This document shows, piece by piece, positions 39,207-48,096 of a DNA stretch of 48,225 nucleotides. The DNA is taken from the NCBI GenBank assembly GCA_021373115.1, contig JAJFTI010000025.1:1-48225 (forward strand), given 5' to 3'. Numbering within the stretch: position 1 is the first letter of the stretch; every line of letters begins with the position of its first letter. The notes under the pieces are model-generated. The model worked only from the letters and a program-made list of their open reading frames with translations. It had not been told where the DNA came from and made no database searches. Position numbers and translations under genes: made by a program. The DNA is from Eubacteriales bacterium (GTDB taxonomy: Bacteria; Bacillota; Clostridia; Christensenellales; CAG-138).

Positions 39207-41243
39207 TTATAACAGCGTCCGGTAATACAGGCCGCCCGTATGGGGACGGTCTGTTTTTTGCGAGTTCTGGTAACGTGCGGCAACCGAAGCGGCTTCCCCG
39301 GCTGTTTCCCGCGTAAAGTAGAGCAGCTGAAAATCCAGCCCGGTGAGGTTCCGGTCGGCCAGATCGAGAAAAACGCTGTTGAGCAGCGTTGCGGAGCGCA
39401 TTTGATCGCACTCCACCGGGAAGGAAACGCCCAGCCTGTCCACCAGATGGCCCGCGCCGGAGCAGCTCTTGCAGCCTTCCGCCGCGCGCACGGGGCAGTT
39501 GCGAACGTGCATTAGCGGCAGCGCGCCGTAGGAAACGATCCCGCGCGGAATCGTTCCGCCCAGCGCCTTGATTTTCGCCATGGCAAGCTCAAACGAAACG
39601 GTAATGCTTGAAAGCCCACGCGCTTCGTAGGCATTCAGCGCTTCCGTATTGGCCGCGTTCAGCCCGAACCCGCCGTGTACGGCCAGCTCGAGGCGCGTTC
39701 CAAGCGTGATTCCATAGATGTTGTTCGCCCGGACGGCGCGAAGACCCGCGTCGGAAAGTTGCCGGAGACGCTCGCCAAACGTCGCTTCGTCCTCCGGAAA
39801 CAGCAGCGTCGGCAGCTGCGCGATCAGCCGTTCGCCGTATCGCGCGATGGTTTCCTCCGTGATCTGTTCCGCCGGAAGCAGGATTCGCTCAAACGGCGCT
39901 TCGGCGGGGATCTGCGTTTCCCGATAGAACCGCGCCCAGAGCGCGGGCTGTTCGCGTACGGAGCGATAGGGGACGGGGGGCGGGCAAAGATAGGATTGCC
40001 GCGCGTGCGGACTCGTTCTTCCGCGTTCTTCGAGCAACTCGTCCAGCGCCTGCCGCCTCAGCGCGTTCAGCGAGGCGGCGGAGAGGGCGTAGCCCGGGGC
40101 GATGGCGGCGCTGAAATCCCGCACAAAAAACGGTGTTCCGCCCGTCTTTTCCAGAGAGGCTTTCGCGCTTGTTTCGTCGAGCGCGCGGTGGATCGCCGGT
40201 TCCGGCGCGCCGCCGAGCGCTTCCACCAAACGATCGCCGTCGCTGACGGAAAGCCGCGTCGATTCGGAATCCAGCGTAAAGCGCAGATCGACCGGAACGA
40301 GCGGTGTTTCGGCCCGATAGAGCGCGGCGAGCGGTTTGAGCACGTCGGCCGCGTCCGTCACGTCGTCTTTCGTGCGGTTGCCGAACATGTCTGCGCCGCG
40401 CGTTCCGGTGAGGTACCCGTCCGTAAAACCGCTGCGGGAAAACACCGCGCGCAGGGTATCCGTGTCGTAAGGTTCCCCGGCGAGCGCTTTTACGCAGGCG
40501 GTCGTCGCCGCGGCGACGTATTCCGGCCGCTTCATACGCCCCTCGATTTTAAAAGAGCCGACGCCCGCTTGAGCCATTTCGCGGACATGCGAAATCAGAG
40601 AAAGGTCTTTCAGCGACAGCGCATAAGAATTGCTTCCGCAGTGCCAGTCAAGGCGGCAAGGCTGCGCGCAGAGGCCGCGGTTTCCGCTCCTGCCGCCGAG
40701 CATGGCGGAAAGATAGCACGCGCCGGAAACGCTCATGCAGTGCGCGCCGTGGACAAACGCCTCCATTTTGAGCGGCACGGCGGAGCAGATTTGTTCCATT
40801 TCGGAAAGGGACAGCTCGCGCGCGAGCACGATGCGGTCGAACCCGGCGTCCTGCAGGAACCGCGCGCCGTCAACATTGTGCACGGCGCTCTGCGTGGACG
40901 CATGCCGGTGGATGGAAGGATAGCGACCGGCAAACAGCCGCAGCGCGGCCATATCCTGCAGGATGACTGCGTCCGCTCCGGCGGCGGCGATTTCGTCCGC
41001 TTCCGCTTCCAGCGCTTCCCGCTCGGAATCCAGAACGATGGTATTGACGGTAACGTAGACCGCAACATTTCGCGCGTGGCAGTAGGAAACAGCCCGGCCT
41101 AGACCGGCTTCGTCAAAGTTGGCGGCGTTCCGGCGCGCGTTGAACCGCTTGCCGCCCAGATAGACCGCGTTTGCGCCGCAGCGTACCGCCGCGAGCAGCT
41201 GCTCTTCGCCGCCCGCGGGAGAGAGGACTTCGATGTCTTTCAT
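39207..41243 (-). CDS. U32 family peptidase with C-terminal DUF3656-like region
   Basis: A 678-residue protein. The N-terminal TIM-barrel-like U32 domain (about 1-330) starts with LSPAGGEEQLLAAVRCGANAVYLGG and contains EAFVHGAHCMSVSGACYLSA and GNRGLCAQPCR, the cysteine-rich signature linked to cluster binding in RlhA/TrhP-type hydroxylases. The rest fits the extra domain of long U32 proteins, ending in a Cys-rich segment (CKSCSGAGHLVDR). RlhA hydroxylates 23S rRNA and TrhP modifies tRNA, so RNA modification is as likely as proteolysis. It lies 60 bases downstream of the araC gene on the same strand. Confidence 0.9.
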   Translation of the reverse strand: MKDIEVLSPAGGEEQLLAAVRCGANAVYLGGKRFNARRNAANFDEAGLGRAVSYCHARNVAVYVTVNTIVLDSEREALEAEADEIAAAGADAVILQDMAALRLFAGRYPSIHRHASTQSAVHNVDGARFLQDAGFDRIVLARELSLSEMEQICSAVPLKMEAFVHGAHCMSVSGACYLSAMLGGRSGNRGLCAQPCRLDWHCGSNSYALSLKDLSLISHVREMAQAGVGSFKIEGRMKRPEYVAAATTACVKALAGEPYDTDTLRAVFSRSGFTDGYLTGTRGADMFGNRTKDDVTDAADVLKPLAALYRAETPLVPVDLRFTLDSESTRLSVSDGDRLVEALGGAPEPAIHRALDETSAKASLEKTGGTPFFVRDFSAAIAPGYALSAASLNALRRQALDELLEERGRTSPHARQSYLCPPPVPYRSVREQPALWARFYRETQIPAEAPFERILLPAEQITEETIARYGERLIAQLPTLLFPEDEATFGERLRQLSDAGLRAVRANNIYGITLGTRLELAVHGGFGLNAANTEALNAYEARGLSSITVSFELAMAKIKALGGTIPRGIVSYGALPLMHVRNCPVRAAEGCKSCSGAGHLVDRLGVSFPVECDQMRSATLLNSVFLDLADRNLTGLDFQLLYFTRETAGEAASVAARYQNSQKTDRPHTGGLYYRTLL

Positions 41244-41303
41244 GGGTGTTTGCCAATCCCTTTCGGGCGGGCTGAGCCGCCCTGCGTTGGTTTGAATCTT
41301 TTG

Positions 41304-42287
41304 CTAGACCGGTTCGCCGGCGGCGGACGGCGCAATTGCTTGCGATTGCTTCCATTCGCCGATCAGCCGCAGCAGAACCGCTTTGCTTTCCTCGCCGCCA
41401 ATGAACGTCTGCGCGCTGGCGCCGGATTGGGACGGGGCGGCGGCGCGCTGGCGGCGCGATCTGCGGTAGGCCAGCGGCGTGCAGCCATAGTGCTTCTGGC
41501 AGAGCCGGCTGAGGTAGCGCACATCCGAAAATCCGCTGGCGAGGCTGATGTCGAGCATGGAGAGGTCCGTTGTTTCAAGCAGCATGGCGGCGTTGGAGAA
41601 CCGGCGTTCCGCCAGATAGTTCTGAAAGGTCATGCTGAGCGTATCCTTAAAGAAATGCGACAGATAGGTCAGCGTTAAACCCTCCCGCTCGGCAAGTTCG
41701 CAGAGCAGCAGTTTTCGCTGAAAGTTTTGGTCGATATAGTCCAGCACCCGGTTGATCCGGCTGTTTCGGGAAGCGATAACGGCAATCTCCGGCTCGGAAA
41801 GCGTTGTATAGGGCAGGCGCGCATAGAGCTCGTAGAACAACTGGTTGAGCAGCGCGGTGCAGAGGAACTCATAGTGCGGCGCGCATTCCAGGTAGTGGAG
41901 CGACAATTGCGCCGAGAGCGCGAGGCAGGTTTGATATGGCTGCTCCAAACCGGAAAAGTAGGGACGAACCGCCACGTCCTGCACCACCAGGTTTCGAATG
42001 ACCGGATAGTACGGCGCAACCATTCCTTCGCTGATTTGAATTGCGAGGATGAGCGCGGTTTTTCCCTGCGCCTGCAGTTCGTGAAAATCCATGGAATTCA
42101 GGTAGTACATGTCCCCCGTTCGAACGCGAATGCTTCCGCGGTTGGTCGTCAGTTCCAGCTCGCCTTCTAAAACGACGCCGATTTCCATTTCCATGTGCGC
42201 ATGCGGCGCGCGATAATCAATCCGCACGAGAAAGACGTGCAGCGAAGCCATCTGCGGATGCAGAACCAGTTCGTATTCCCGCTTCAT
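41304..42287 (-). CDS. AraC family regulator of the divergent polyol/sugar operon
   Basis: A 327-residue protein. The N-terminal cupin (about 15-110, with RAPHAHMEMEIGVVLEGELE and GDMYYLNSMDFHEL) is followed near residues 185-285 by the AraC DNA-binding domain (LTYLSHFFKDTLSMTFQNYL, then FSDVRYLSRLCQKHYGCTPLAYR). An Ala/Ser-rich tail follows. The start at 42287 has GGAGG six bases upstream. It is divergent from the sugar isomerase operon across a 287-base gap, so control of that operon is likely. On the minus strand TTGACA (42333-42328) and GACAAT (42310-42305) form a possible promoter with a very short leader. Confidence 0.9.
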   Translation of the reverse strand: MKREYELVLHPQMASLHVFLVRIDYRAPHAHMEMEIGVVLEGELELTTNRGSIRVRTGDMYYLNSMDFHELQAQGKTALILAIQISEGMVAPYYPVIRNLVVQDVAVRPYFSGLEQPYQTCLALSAQLSLHYLECAPHYEFLCTALLNQLFYELYARLPYTTLSEPEIAVIASRNSRINRVLDYIDQNFQRKLLLCELAEREGLTLTYLSHFFKDTLSMTFQNYLAERRFSNAAMLLETTDLSMLDISLASGFSDVRYLSRLCQKHYGCTPLAYRRSRRQRAAAPSQSGASAQTFIGGEESKAVLLRLIGEWKQSQAIAPSAAGEPV

Positions 42288-42574
42288 CAAACGCCTCCGG
42301 ATACATTGTCCGTGAAGATTGCTACTTTGTCAACCAAAACGCAAATTAATCATATAAAAATCGCAAGAAAGGAAAGGAAATCGGCTGAAAAAGCGGCTAT
42401 TCTGAAACTAAAGATCAAAGAAGAATCCTTTTTCAAATTTAACCTGTTCAAGATTTTACAGGCATCGCATCCCAGAATCCGTTCATTGACACATCGGGTG
42501 GTTAAACGGCACACGAAAAGAAAGACAAGTAATTTATCACAAACTAATCTGCTTGATTGAGAGGAGAAAATGGC

Positions 42575-43612
42575 ATGAGCACATTTCGATTCACGGTAGG
42601 TCCCTGGAACGTACACGAGGGCAATGAAACGTTTGGACCGGGTATCCGTCCGAGCGTCCCGCTGGAAGAGAAGATCAAGAAGTTCGCCGAAATCGGCATG
42701 AACGGCGTTCAGTTCCACGATGACGACGCGGTGCCGGATATGAACAACATGTCCGACAAGGCAATTATCGACTACGCCAAGGACGTGAAGGCCATGCTCG
42801 ATAAGTACGGCCTGTTTGCGGAGTTCGTGGCGCCCCGTCTCTGGTTCGACGCGCGCTGCAACGACGGCGCATACACCGCAAGCCTGAAGGAAAACTACGA
42901 TTTCGCCATCTGGCGCTCCAAGCGCAGCTGCGACATCGCCAAAGCGCTCGGCACCAACAAGATTCAGCTCTGGCTTGCCCGCGAAGGCACGCTCTGCGCC
43001 GAAGGCAAAAATCCCGTTGAGAAGATTCTGCAGCTGCGGGACGCGATGGACGCCATCCTCAAATACGACAAGGACGCGCTGATCCTCGTGGAACCCAAGC
43101 CCAACGAGCCGATCGACCGCAGCTACTGCGGAACCGTTGGCCATGCGCTGGGTCTTGGCGCTTATACGGTGGATCCGAGCCGCGTCGGCGTCTGCATCGA
43201 GAGCGCGCATTCGATCCTCGCGGGACTCGACCCGGCAAACGACATGGCGTTCGCCATTGCGCTGGGTAAGCTCTGGGGCGTCCATCTCAACGACCAGAAC
43301 GGCATGAAGTACGACCAGGACAAGGCGTTCGGCGTGGACAACCTCCGCCAGGCGTTCAACCAGGTCAAGGTGCTCTATGAGAACAACTTTGGCGACAACG
43401 GCAAGCAGGAGTGCGTCGGCCTCGATGTAAAGGCCATGCGTTCCCAGCCCGCGAGCGATTGCTTCGCGCATATTGAAAAATCGAAGAAGATCTTCGAAAT
43501 GCTGCTGGAGAAGGTCAAGCGCTTCGATTATAAATTCCAGGCGGAGTGTGTGAAGACGCAAAACTTCGAGCGCCTTGAAATGTATGTGATGGAACTTTTA
43601 ATGCAGGGTTGA
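42575..43612 (+). CDS. Xylose-isomerase-like TIM-barrel sugar isomerase
   Basis: A 345-residue protein. The start at 42575 has GAGAGGAG upstream. Its N-terminus FTVGPWNVHEGNETFGPGIR and the stretch MNGVQFHDDDAVP resemble class I (Actinoplanes-type) xylose isomerases. Conserved metal and catalytic pieces include FHDDD, VEPKPNEP, CIESAHSILAG and HLNDQNGMKYDQD. It is shorter than those enzymes and clearly different from XylA at 8977, so another ketose or aldose is likely. It heads a cluster with a PfkB kinase, mtlD and sorE, and probably responds to the divergent AraC protein. Confidence 0.85.
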   Translation: MSTFRFTVGPWNVHEGNETFGPGIRPSVPLEEKIKKFAEIGMNGVQFHDDDAVPDMNNMSDKAIIDYAKDVKAMLDKYGLFAEFVAPRLWFDARCNDGAYTASLKENYDFAIWRSKRSCDIAKALGTNKIQLWLAREGTLCAEGKNPVEKILQLRDAMDAILKYDKDALILVEPKPNEPIDRSYCGTVGHALGLGAYTVDPSRVGVCIESAHSILAGLDPANDMAFAIALGKLWGVHLNDQNGMKYDQDKAFGVDNLRQAFNQVKVLYENNFGDNGKQECVGLDVKAMRSQPASDCFAHIEKSKKIFEMLLEKVKRFDYKFQAECVKTQNFERLEMYVMELLMQG

Positions 43613-43638
43613 TCCGTTCGGGAGAGCTGGATTATAAT
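43609..43638 (+). promoter_or_regulatory. Possible internal promoter before the PfkB kinase
   Basis: TTGATC (43609-43614) overlaps the isomerase stop codon, and TATAAT lies at 43633-43638 with 18-base spacing. A GC-rich hairpin (GGCGCG 43660-43665 with CGCGCC 43681-43686) follows, with only a weak T run. Confidence 0.5.
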
Positions 43639-43724
43639 AGAATCCATCGCGGTGAAGCGGGCGCGTGTTTTAGAAGGACGCGCGCCTTCTTCGCATTCCG
43701 GACAAATAAGAAAGGCGGAGACGC

Positions 43725-44732
43725 ATGAAACGAAACGGCATAGCGGTTGCGGGAAATATGATTGTGGACGTGCTGTATCCGATTCTCGGAATCCCGAAAC
43801 CGGGGGAACTGACGACAATTACCGAGGGAATCTCCCGCTCGTCCGGCGGGGCGCTTTGCAACGTGATTGTCGATCTAGCAAAACTGGACCCCGCGCTCCC
43901 GCTGACGGCGCTGGGTCGCGTTGGTACGGATTCCGAGGGGGATTACGTGCTTGACAAACTCGGCGCGCAAACGAACATTGATATTACGCGCGTTCGGCGC
44001 GAGGGGCTGACTTCGTTTACCGCGGTTATGGCGGATACGGTAACCAAGCAGCGGACGTTTTTTCACTATCGCGGCGCGAATGCGAGGTTCTGCGAAGCGG
44101 ACGTAGACTGGGATGCGCTGAATGTGAAACTGCTGCACATCGGCTATATCCTGCTGCTGGATGCGCTGGACGAGCCGGACGAAGTTTATGGAACCAGGAT
44201 GGCGCGCCTGCTGCACACGGCGCAGTCGCACGGGATTAAAACATCGATCGACGTGGTCAGCGAAGCGGGAGACCGGTTTGGCCGGATCGTTCCGCCCGCG
44301 CTGCGGTATACGGACTATTGCGTCATCAACGAGCTGGAAGCGCAGGCATCCACGGGCATTCCGCTCCGGAATGAAAGCGGTGAGCTGATCCTTGCGAACG
44401 TACCGGAAGCTCTGAAAAAGCTCAAACAGCTTGGCGTTTCCACATGGGCCGTGATCCATTGCCCCGAAGGCGGCTACGGGCTCGACGAGGATGGTAACTA
44501 CGTTGCGATTGAGAGCCTTCCGCTTTCGAAGGAACAGATCAAGGGTACGGTCGGCGCGGGGGACGCGTTCTGTTCCGGCGTACTGTACGGCGCGTACCGG
44601 AACCAATCGCTCAAAGAGGCAATTGAGCTTGCCTGCGCGGCGGCGGCCTGCTCACTCTCCGAAAGCGGAGCGAGCGAGGGCATGCGCACCGCGGCGGAAG
44701 CGATGGAGCTTTACCGGGAACTCCGTAAATGA
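43725..44732 (+). CDS. PfkB family carbohydrate kinase
   Basis: A 335-residue ribokinase-like sugar kinase. The N-terminal GNMIVDVLYPI and SRSSGGALCNVIVDLAKL hold the first PfkB signature. KGTVGAGDAFCSGVLYGA near residue 274 is the second, with the anion hole and the catalytic Asp. It phosphorylates a ketose or similar sugar, probably supplying a substrate for MtlD or SorE downstream. AAAGGCGGAG precedes the start, and it overlaps the next gene by four bases. The sugar cannot be assigned from the sequence. Confidence 0.9.
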   Translation: MKRNGIAVAGNMIVDVLYPILGIPKPGELTTITEGISRSSGGALCNVIVDLAKLDPALPLTALGRVGTDSEGDYVLDKLGAQTNIDITRVRREGLTSFTAVMADTVTKQRTFFHYRGANARFCEADVDWDALNVKLLHIGYILLLDALDEPDEVYGTRMARLLHTAQSHGIKTSIDVVSEAGDRFGRIVPPALRYTDYCVINELEAQASTGIPLRNESGELILANVPEALKKLKQLGVSTWAVIHCPEGGYGLDEDGNYVAIESLPLSKEQIKGTVGAGDAFCSGVLYGAYRNQSLKEAIELACAAAACSLSESGASEGMRTAAEAMELYRELRK

Positions 44733-45583
44733 AGACGCGCATTTTAGCCTATAAGCACTTCGGCGAATGCCTCTGGCTGGAACACGAGGCCTGGGAAATG
44801 GGGATTCCGCTCTCATTTGGGCTGCGCATCCTCTATTTTTCGAAAAGAGGACGGGAAAACGTCTTTTTTGAGCAGCCGGAGGATGCGAACTATCTCTGCA
44901 CGCCGGAAGGCTGGCGGGTGTTTGGCGGAACGCGGCTGTGGTTTGCGCCGGAGAGCGAACACTCGCTCTACCGGCCGGAAGCACAGCCGGTCTCCTATGC
45001 GTGGGCGGACGGCCGCCTGATCCTGACGCAGGCGGAGGATACGGCGCTGCATGCGGTCAAGCAGATGGAGATTTCCCCGGCGGGCGATTCCGACAGCGTG
45101 GATATTACGTATCGAATCACGAACACGGGCGGCGAACCGCTGGTTGGCGCGCCCTGGGCGGTGAGCGCCATGCGCGCGGGCGGGATGCTGACCGTGCCGT
45201 TTACACCCGAATCGGAACGGATTACGGCCAAACCGGAGCGGTTCTTGTCCCTTTGGAATACAACGAGCCTTGGGGACGCGCGGCTGACGTTTACAAAGCG
45301 CGCGGCGGTGATTCGCCAAAAGCCGCTCGACGCCTACTTTAAAATGGGATTCTCCTGCGCGGCGGGAACGGCGAAATACGAACTGCCGGATCAGGCGTTT
45401 ATCAAAACGTTTCCCGCTGAAACGGGCGTTGCGTATCCGGACGGCGGCGTGAACCTGGAGGTTTACACCTGCCGGTGGATGCTGGAGTTCGAAACGCTTG
45501 CCGCAACGCGGATTTATTTGCCCGGCGAGACGGCGGAACACACGGAACGCTGGACGATTTTGGAAAGGAAAGAAACACGATGA
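44729..45583 (+). CDS. Galactose-mutarotase-fold protein of unknown function (DUF4380-like)
   Basis: A 284-residue soluble protein rich in beta strands. Features such as LEHEAWEMGIPLSFGLRILYFS, ITYRITNTGGEPLVGAPWAV and the closing ERWTILE segment resemble the sugar-mutarotase / carbohydrate-binding fold grouped near DUF4380 and aldose epimerases. It is coupled to both neighbours by ATGA overlaps (44729 and 45580), so it is part of the polyol operon and may act on the anomeric form of the substrate. The family assignment is tentative. Confidence 0.6.
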   Translation: MKTRILAYKHFGECLWLEHEAWEMGIPLSFGLRILYFSKRGRENVFFEQPEDANYLCTPEGWRVFGGTRLWFAPESEHSLYRPEAQPVSYAWADGRLILTQAEDTALHAVKQMEISPAGDSDSVDITYRITNTGGEPLVGAPWAVSAMRAGGMLTVPFTPESERITAKPERFLSLWNTTSLGDARLTFTKRAAVIRQKPLDAYFKMGFSCAAGTAKYELPDQAFIKTFPAETGVAYPDGGVNLEVYTCRWMLEFETLAATRIYLPGETAEHTERWTILERKETR

Positions 45584-46791
45584 AAGCGGTTATGTACGGC
45601 GCGGGGAATATCGGGCGCGGATTTATCGGCGCACTGTTTTCCCAGAGTGGATACGATGTTGCGTTTATCGACGTGGCAAAGCCCGTTGTCGAAGCGCTGC
45701 AAACACGGGGGAGCTATCCGGTGCGCGTGCTGGACGGCGCGGGCTATGAGGACGTTGCGATTCTGCGGGTCGGTGCGATTGACGGTACAGACGCGGAAGC
45801 GGCGGCGGAAGCGATTGCGCAGGCGGATGTGATGGCGACCGCGGTCGGCGCGAACATTCTCAAATTCATTGCGCCGAACATTGCGGCGGGGCTGAAGCTG
45901 CGCTGTGCGCGCGGCGCAATGCCGCTGAACATTTTAATCTGCGAAAACCTGATGGACGCGAACCGCGTCCTGGAAGGCCTCATCAAACAGTATTTGAGCG
46001 AAGCGGAACAGGCGTGGCTCGGCGAAAACGTAGGTCTTGTGGAAGCCTCCATCGGGCGTATGGTTCCCGTGCAGACGGAACAGATGAAGGATGGCGACGC
46101 GCTTCGCGTCTGCGTGGAGCGCTATGGCTATCTGCCGGTGGACCGGGACGCGTTTCGCGGAGAGATTCCGCAGATTCGGAATATGGTTCCGTTTTCTCCG
46201 TTCGATTTTTACATTCGAAGAAAGCTCTATATTCACAATCTTGGGCATGCAACCGCGGCGTACCTTGGACTGTATACCGGAAAGATGCTGATCGCGGACG
46301 CGATCGACGAGCCGGAAATCCTATTTCTGGCGCAGGGAGCCATGCTGGAGAGCGCGGAAGCACTCTCCAAGAAGTATGGAGTTGCGCTGCCGGAAATCCT
46401 GCGTCACATCCAGGATTTGCTCGCGCGGTTTGCCAACCGGAGTCTCGGCGATACCTGCGCGCGCGTTGGCGCGGATCCGGTTCGAAAACTGGCCGCGTCC
46501 GACCGGCTGATCGGCTCCGCGCGGCTATGTCTGGAGCAGGGCGTTACGCCCGCGTACCTCTGCGTCGGCGCCGCGGGCGCGGTTTATGAATATCTCAAGG
46601 AAAACAGTCGGGAACAAACGGAGCAAAACGCAGCCGAAGCGCTGGAACGGCTTTCGGGTATTGGCGGCAAAGAAACGCTGCAATCCATGATTCTTGGGTA
46701 CTACCGGTTTTATGCAGGCGGGGATTCCCTCTGCGGAATTCGCCGCGCGGCACAGCAAATCAAAGCCGAAGCGGTCGGCGGAGCGGTATAA
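45580..46791 (+). CDS. mtlD: Mannitol-1-phosphate 5-dehydrogenase
   Basis: A 403-residue enzyme of the polyol-specific long-chain dehydrogenase family. The start at 45580 (behind GGAAAGGAA) gives MKAVMYGAGNIGRGFIGALF, the NAD-binding Rossmann motif. The Lys/Asn/His active-site region near residue 215 reads RRKLYIHNLGHATAAYLG. It reduces fructose 6-phosphate to mannitol 1-phosphate, or the reverse, with NADH. No mannitol PTS genes are present, so here it may act on the product of the upstream kinase. It overlaps the preceding gene by four bases. Confidence 0.93.
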   Translation: MKAVMYGAGNIGRGFIGALFSQSGYDVAFIDVAKPVVEALQTRGSYPVRVLDGAGYEDVAILRVGAIDGTDAEAAAEAIAQADVMATAVGANILKFIAPNIAAGLKLRCARGAMPLNILICENLMDANRVLEGLIKQYLSEAEQAWLGENVGLVEASIGRMVPVQTEQMKDGDALRVCVERYGYLPVDRDAFRGEIPQIRNMVPFSPFDFYIRRKLYIHNLGHATAAYLGLYTGKMLIADAIDEPEILFLAQGAMLESAEALSKKYGVALPEILRHIQDLLARFANRSLGDTCARVGADPVRKLAASDRLIGSARLCLEQGVTPAYLCVGAAGAVYEYLKENSREQTEQNAAEALERLSGIGGKETLQSMILGYYRFYAGGDSLCGIRRAAQQIKAEAVGGAV

Positions 46792-46803
46792 GGAGGCAAC
46801 AAT

Positions 46804-48072
46804 ATGAAAACAAGAGCGGTGCGCCTGTATGGTGCGATGGATCTGCGGCTCGAATCGTTCGATTTGCCGGAGATCGGGGACGACGGCGTTCGCGTCGAGG
46901 TGATTTCGGACAGCATCTGCATGTCCAGCTACAAGGCGGCGGTGCAGGGCGCGGCGCATAAGCGCGTTCCGGACGACATTGCGACGAACCCGACGATCAT
47001 TGGCCACGAGTTCTGCGGAAAGATCACGGAGGTTGGGAAAAACTGGCGCCAGAAATTCAAGGCCGGGGATAACGTTGCTATCCAGCCCGCGCATTTTTAC
47101 GAAGGTTCCCTGCATGCGCCGGGCTATTCCTATCCCTATTGCGGCGGCGACGCGACAATGGTCAATATCCCCTTTGAAACGCTTGCGGCGGACTGTTTGC
47201 TGCCATATAAAAGCGACGTTTACTTTTACGGTTCGCTTGCGGAACCCATGAGCTGCATCATTGGGACATACCACGCGATGTATCACACCACTCCCGGCAG
47301 CTACGACCACCGGATGGGCATTGTGGAAGGCGGAAAACTTGCACTGCTGGCCTCCGTTGGCCCAATGGGACTCGGAGCCATCGACTACGCGCTGCACGGC
47401 GGAAGGAAACCCTCGCTGCTTGTGGTGACGGATATTGACGATGCGCGGCTTTCCCGCGCGCAAAGTATTTATACCGTGGAGCACGCAAAATCGATTGGTG
47501 TGGAGCTTGTGTATGTGAACACCGCAAAGGCGGAGGATCCCGTTGCAGCGCTCCGTTCGCTCACGGACGGCCAGGGGTTTGACGACGTAATCTGTTTTGC
47601 GCCGGTTAAGCAGGTGGTGGAACAGGCGGATGCGATCCTTGGATTCGACGGGTGCCTGAACTTCTTTGCGGGACCTTCGAACCAGGCATTCAAGGCGGAA
47701 CTGAATTATTACGATGTGCACTATGGCGCGCATCACGTCATGGGCACGTCCGGCGGGAATACGAACGATATGCGGGAAGCGATCGAGTTGATGACCGCGG
47801 GAAGGATCGATCCGGCGGCGATGATTACGCACGTTGGCGGACTGAATTGCGTTGCGGAAACAACGCTGAACCTGCCGAAGATTCCCGGCGGCAAGAAGCT
47901 GATCTATACGCATCTGGAGCTTCCGCTGACCGCGATTGCGGATTTTGAGGAACTGGGCAAGACCGACCCGCTGTTTGCTCAGCTGTCGCGGATTGTGAAA
48001 GGGTACAATGGACTGTGGTGTGCCGAAGCGGAGCGATTCTTACTGAAAAACGCAAAGCATGTTGAAGCATAG
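46804..48072 (+). CDS. sorE: L-sorbose-1-phosphate reductase (zinc-type alcohol dehydrogenase family)
   Basis: A 422-residue medium-chain dehydrogenase. The whole protein follows the SorE pattern as I know it: RAVRLYGAMDLRLESFDLPEI, VISDSICMSSYKAA, NPTIIGHEFCGKI (with the metal-site His-Glu), SLAEPMSCIIG, LASVGPMGLGAIDYALHG (cofactor loop), GTSGGNTNDM and LPKIPGGKKLIYTH. SorE reduces L-sorbose 1-phosphate to glucitol 6-phosphate. It lies 12 bases after mtlD, with AGGAGG before the start. The paired kinase and MtlD suggest that a phosphorylated ketose or polyol is shuttled to fructose 6-phosphate. Confidence 0.9.
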   Translation: MKTRAVRLYGAMDLRLESFDLPEIGDDGVRVEVISDSICMSSYKAAVQGAAHKRVPDDIATNPTIIGHEFCGKITEVGKNWRQKFKAGDNVAIQPAHFYEGSLHAPGYSYPYCGGDATMVNIPFETLAADCLLPYKSDVYFYGSLAEPMSCIIGTYHAMYHTTPGSYDHRMGIVEGGKLALLASVGPMGLGAIDYALHGGRKPSLLVVTDIDDARLSRAQSIYTVEHAKSIGVELVYVNTAKAEDPVAALRSLTDGQGFDDVICFAPVKQVVEQADAILGFDGCLNFFAGPSNQAFKAELNYYDVHYGAHHVMGTSGGNTNDMREAIELMTAGRIDPAAMITHVGGLNCVAETTLNLPKIPGGKKLIYTHLELPLTAIADFEELGKTDPLFAQLSRIVKGYNGLWCAEAERFLLKNAKHVEA

Positions 48073-48096
48073 CGCACCATTTGGAGGGAGAAAACG

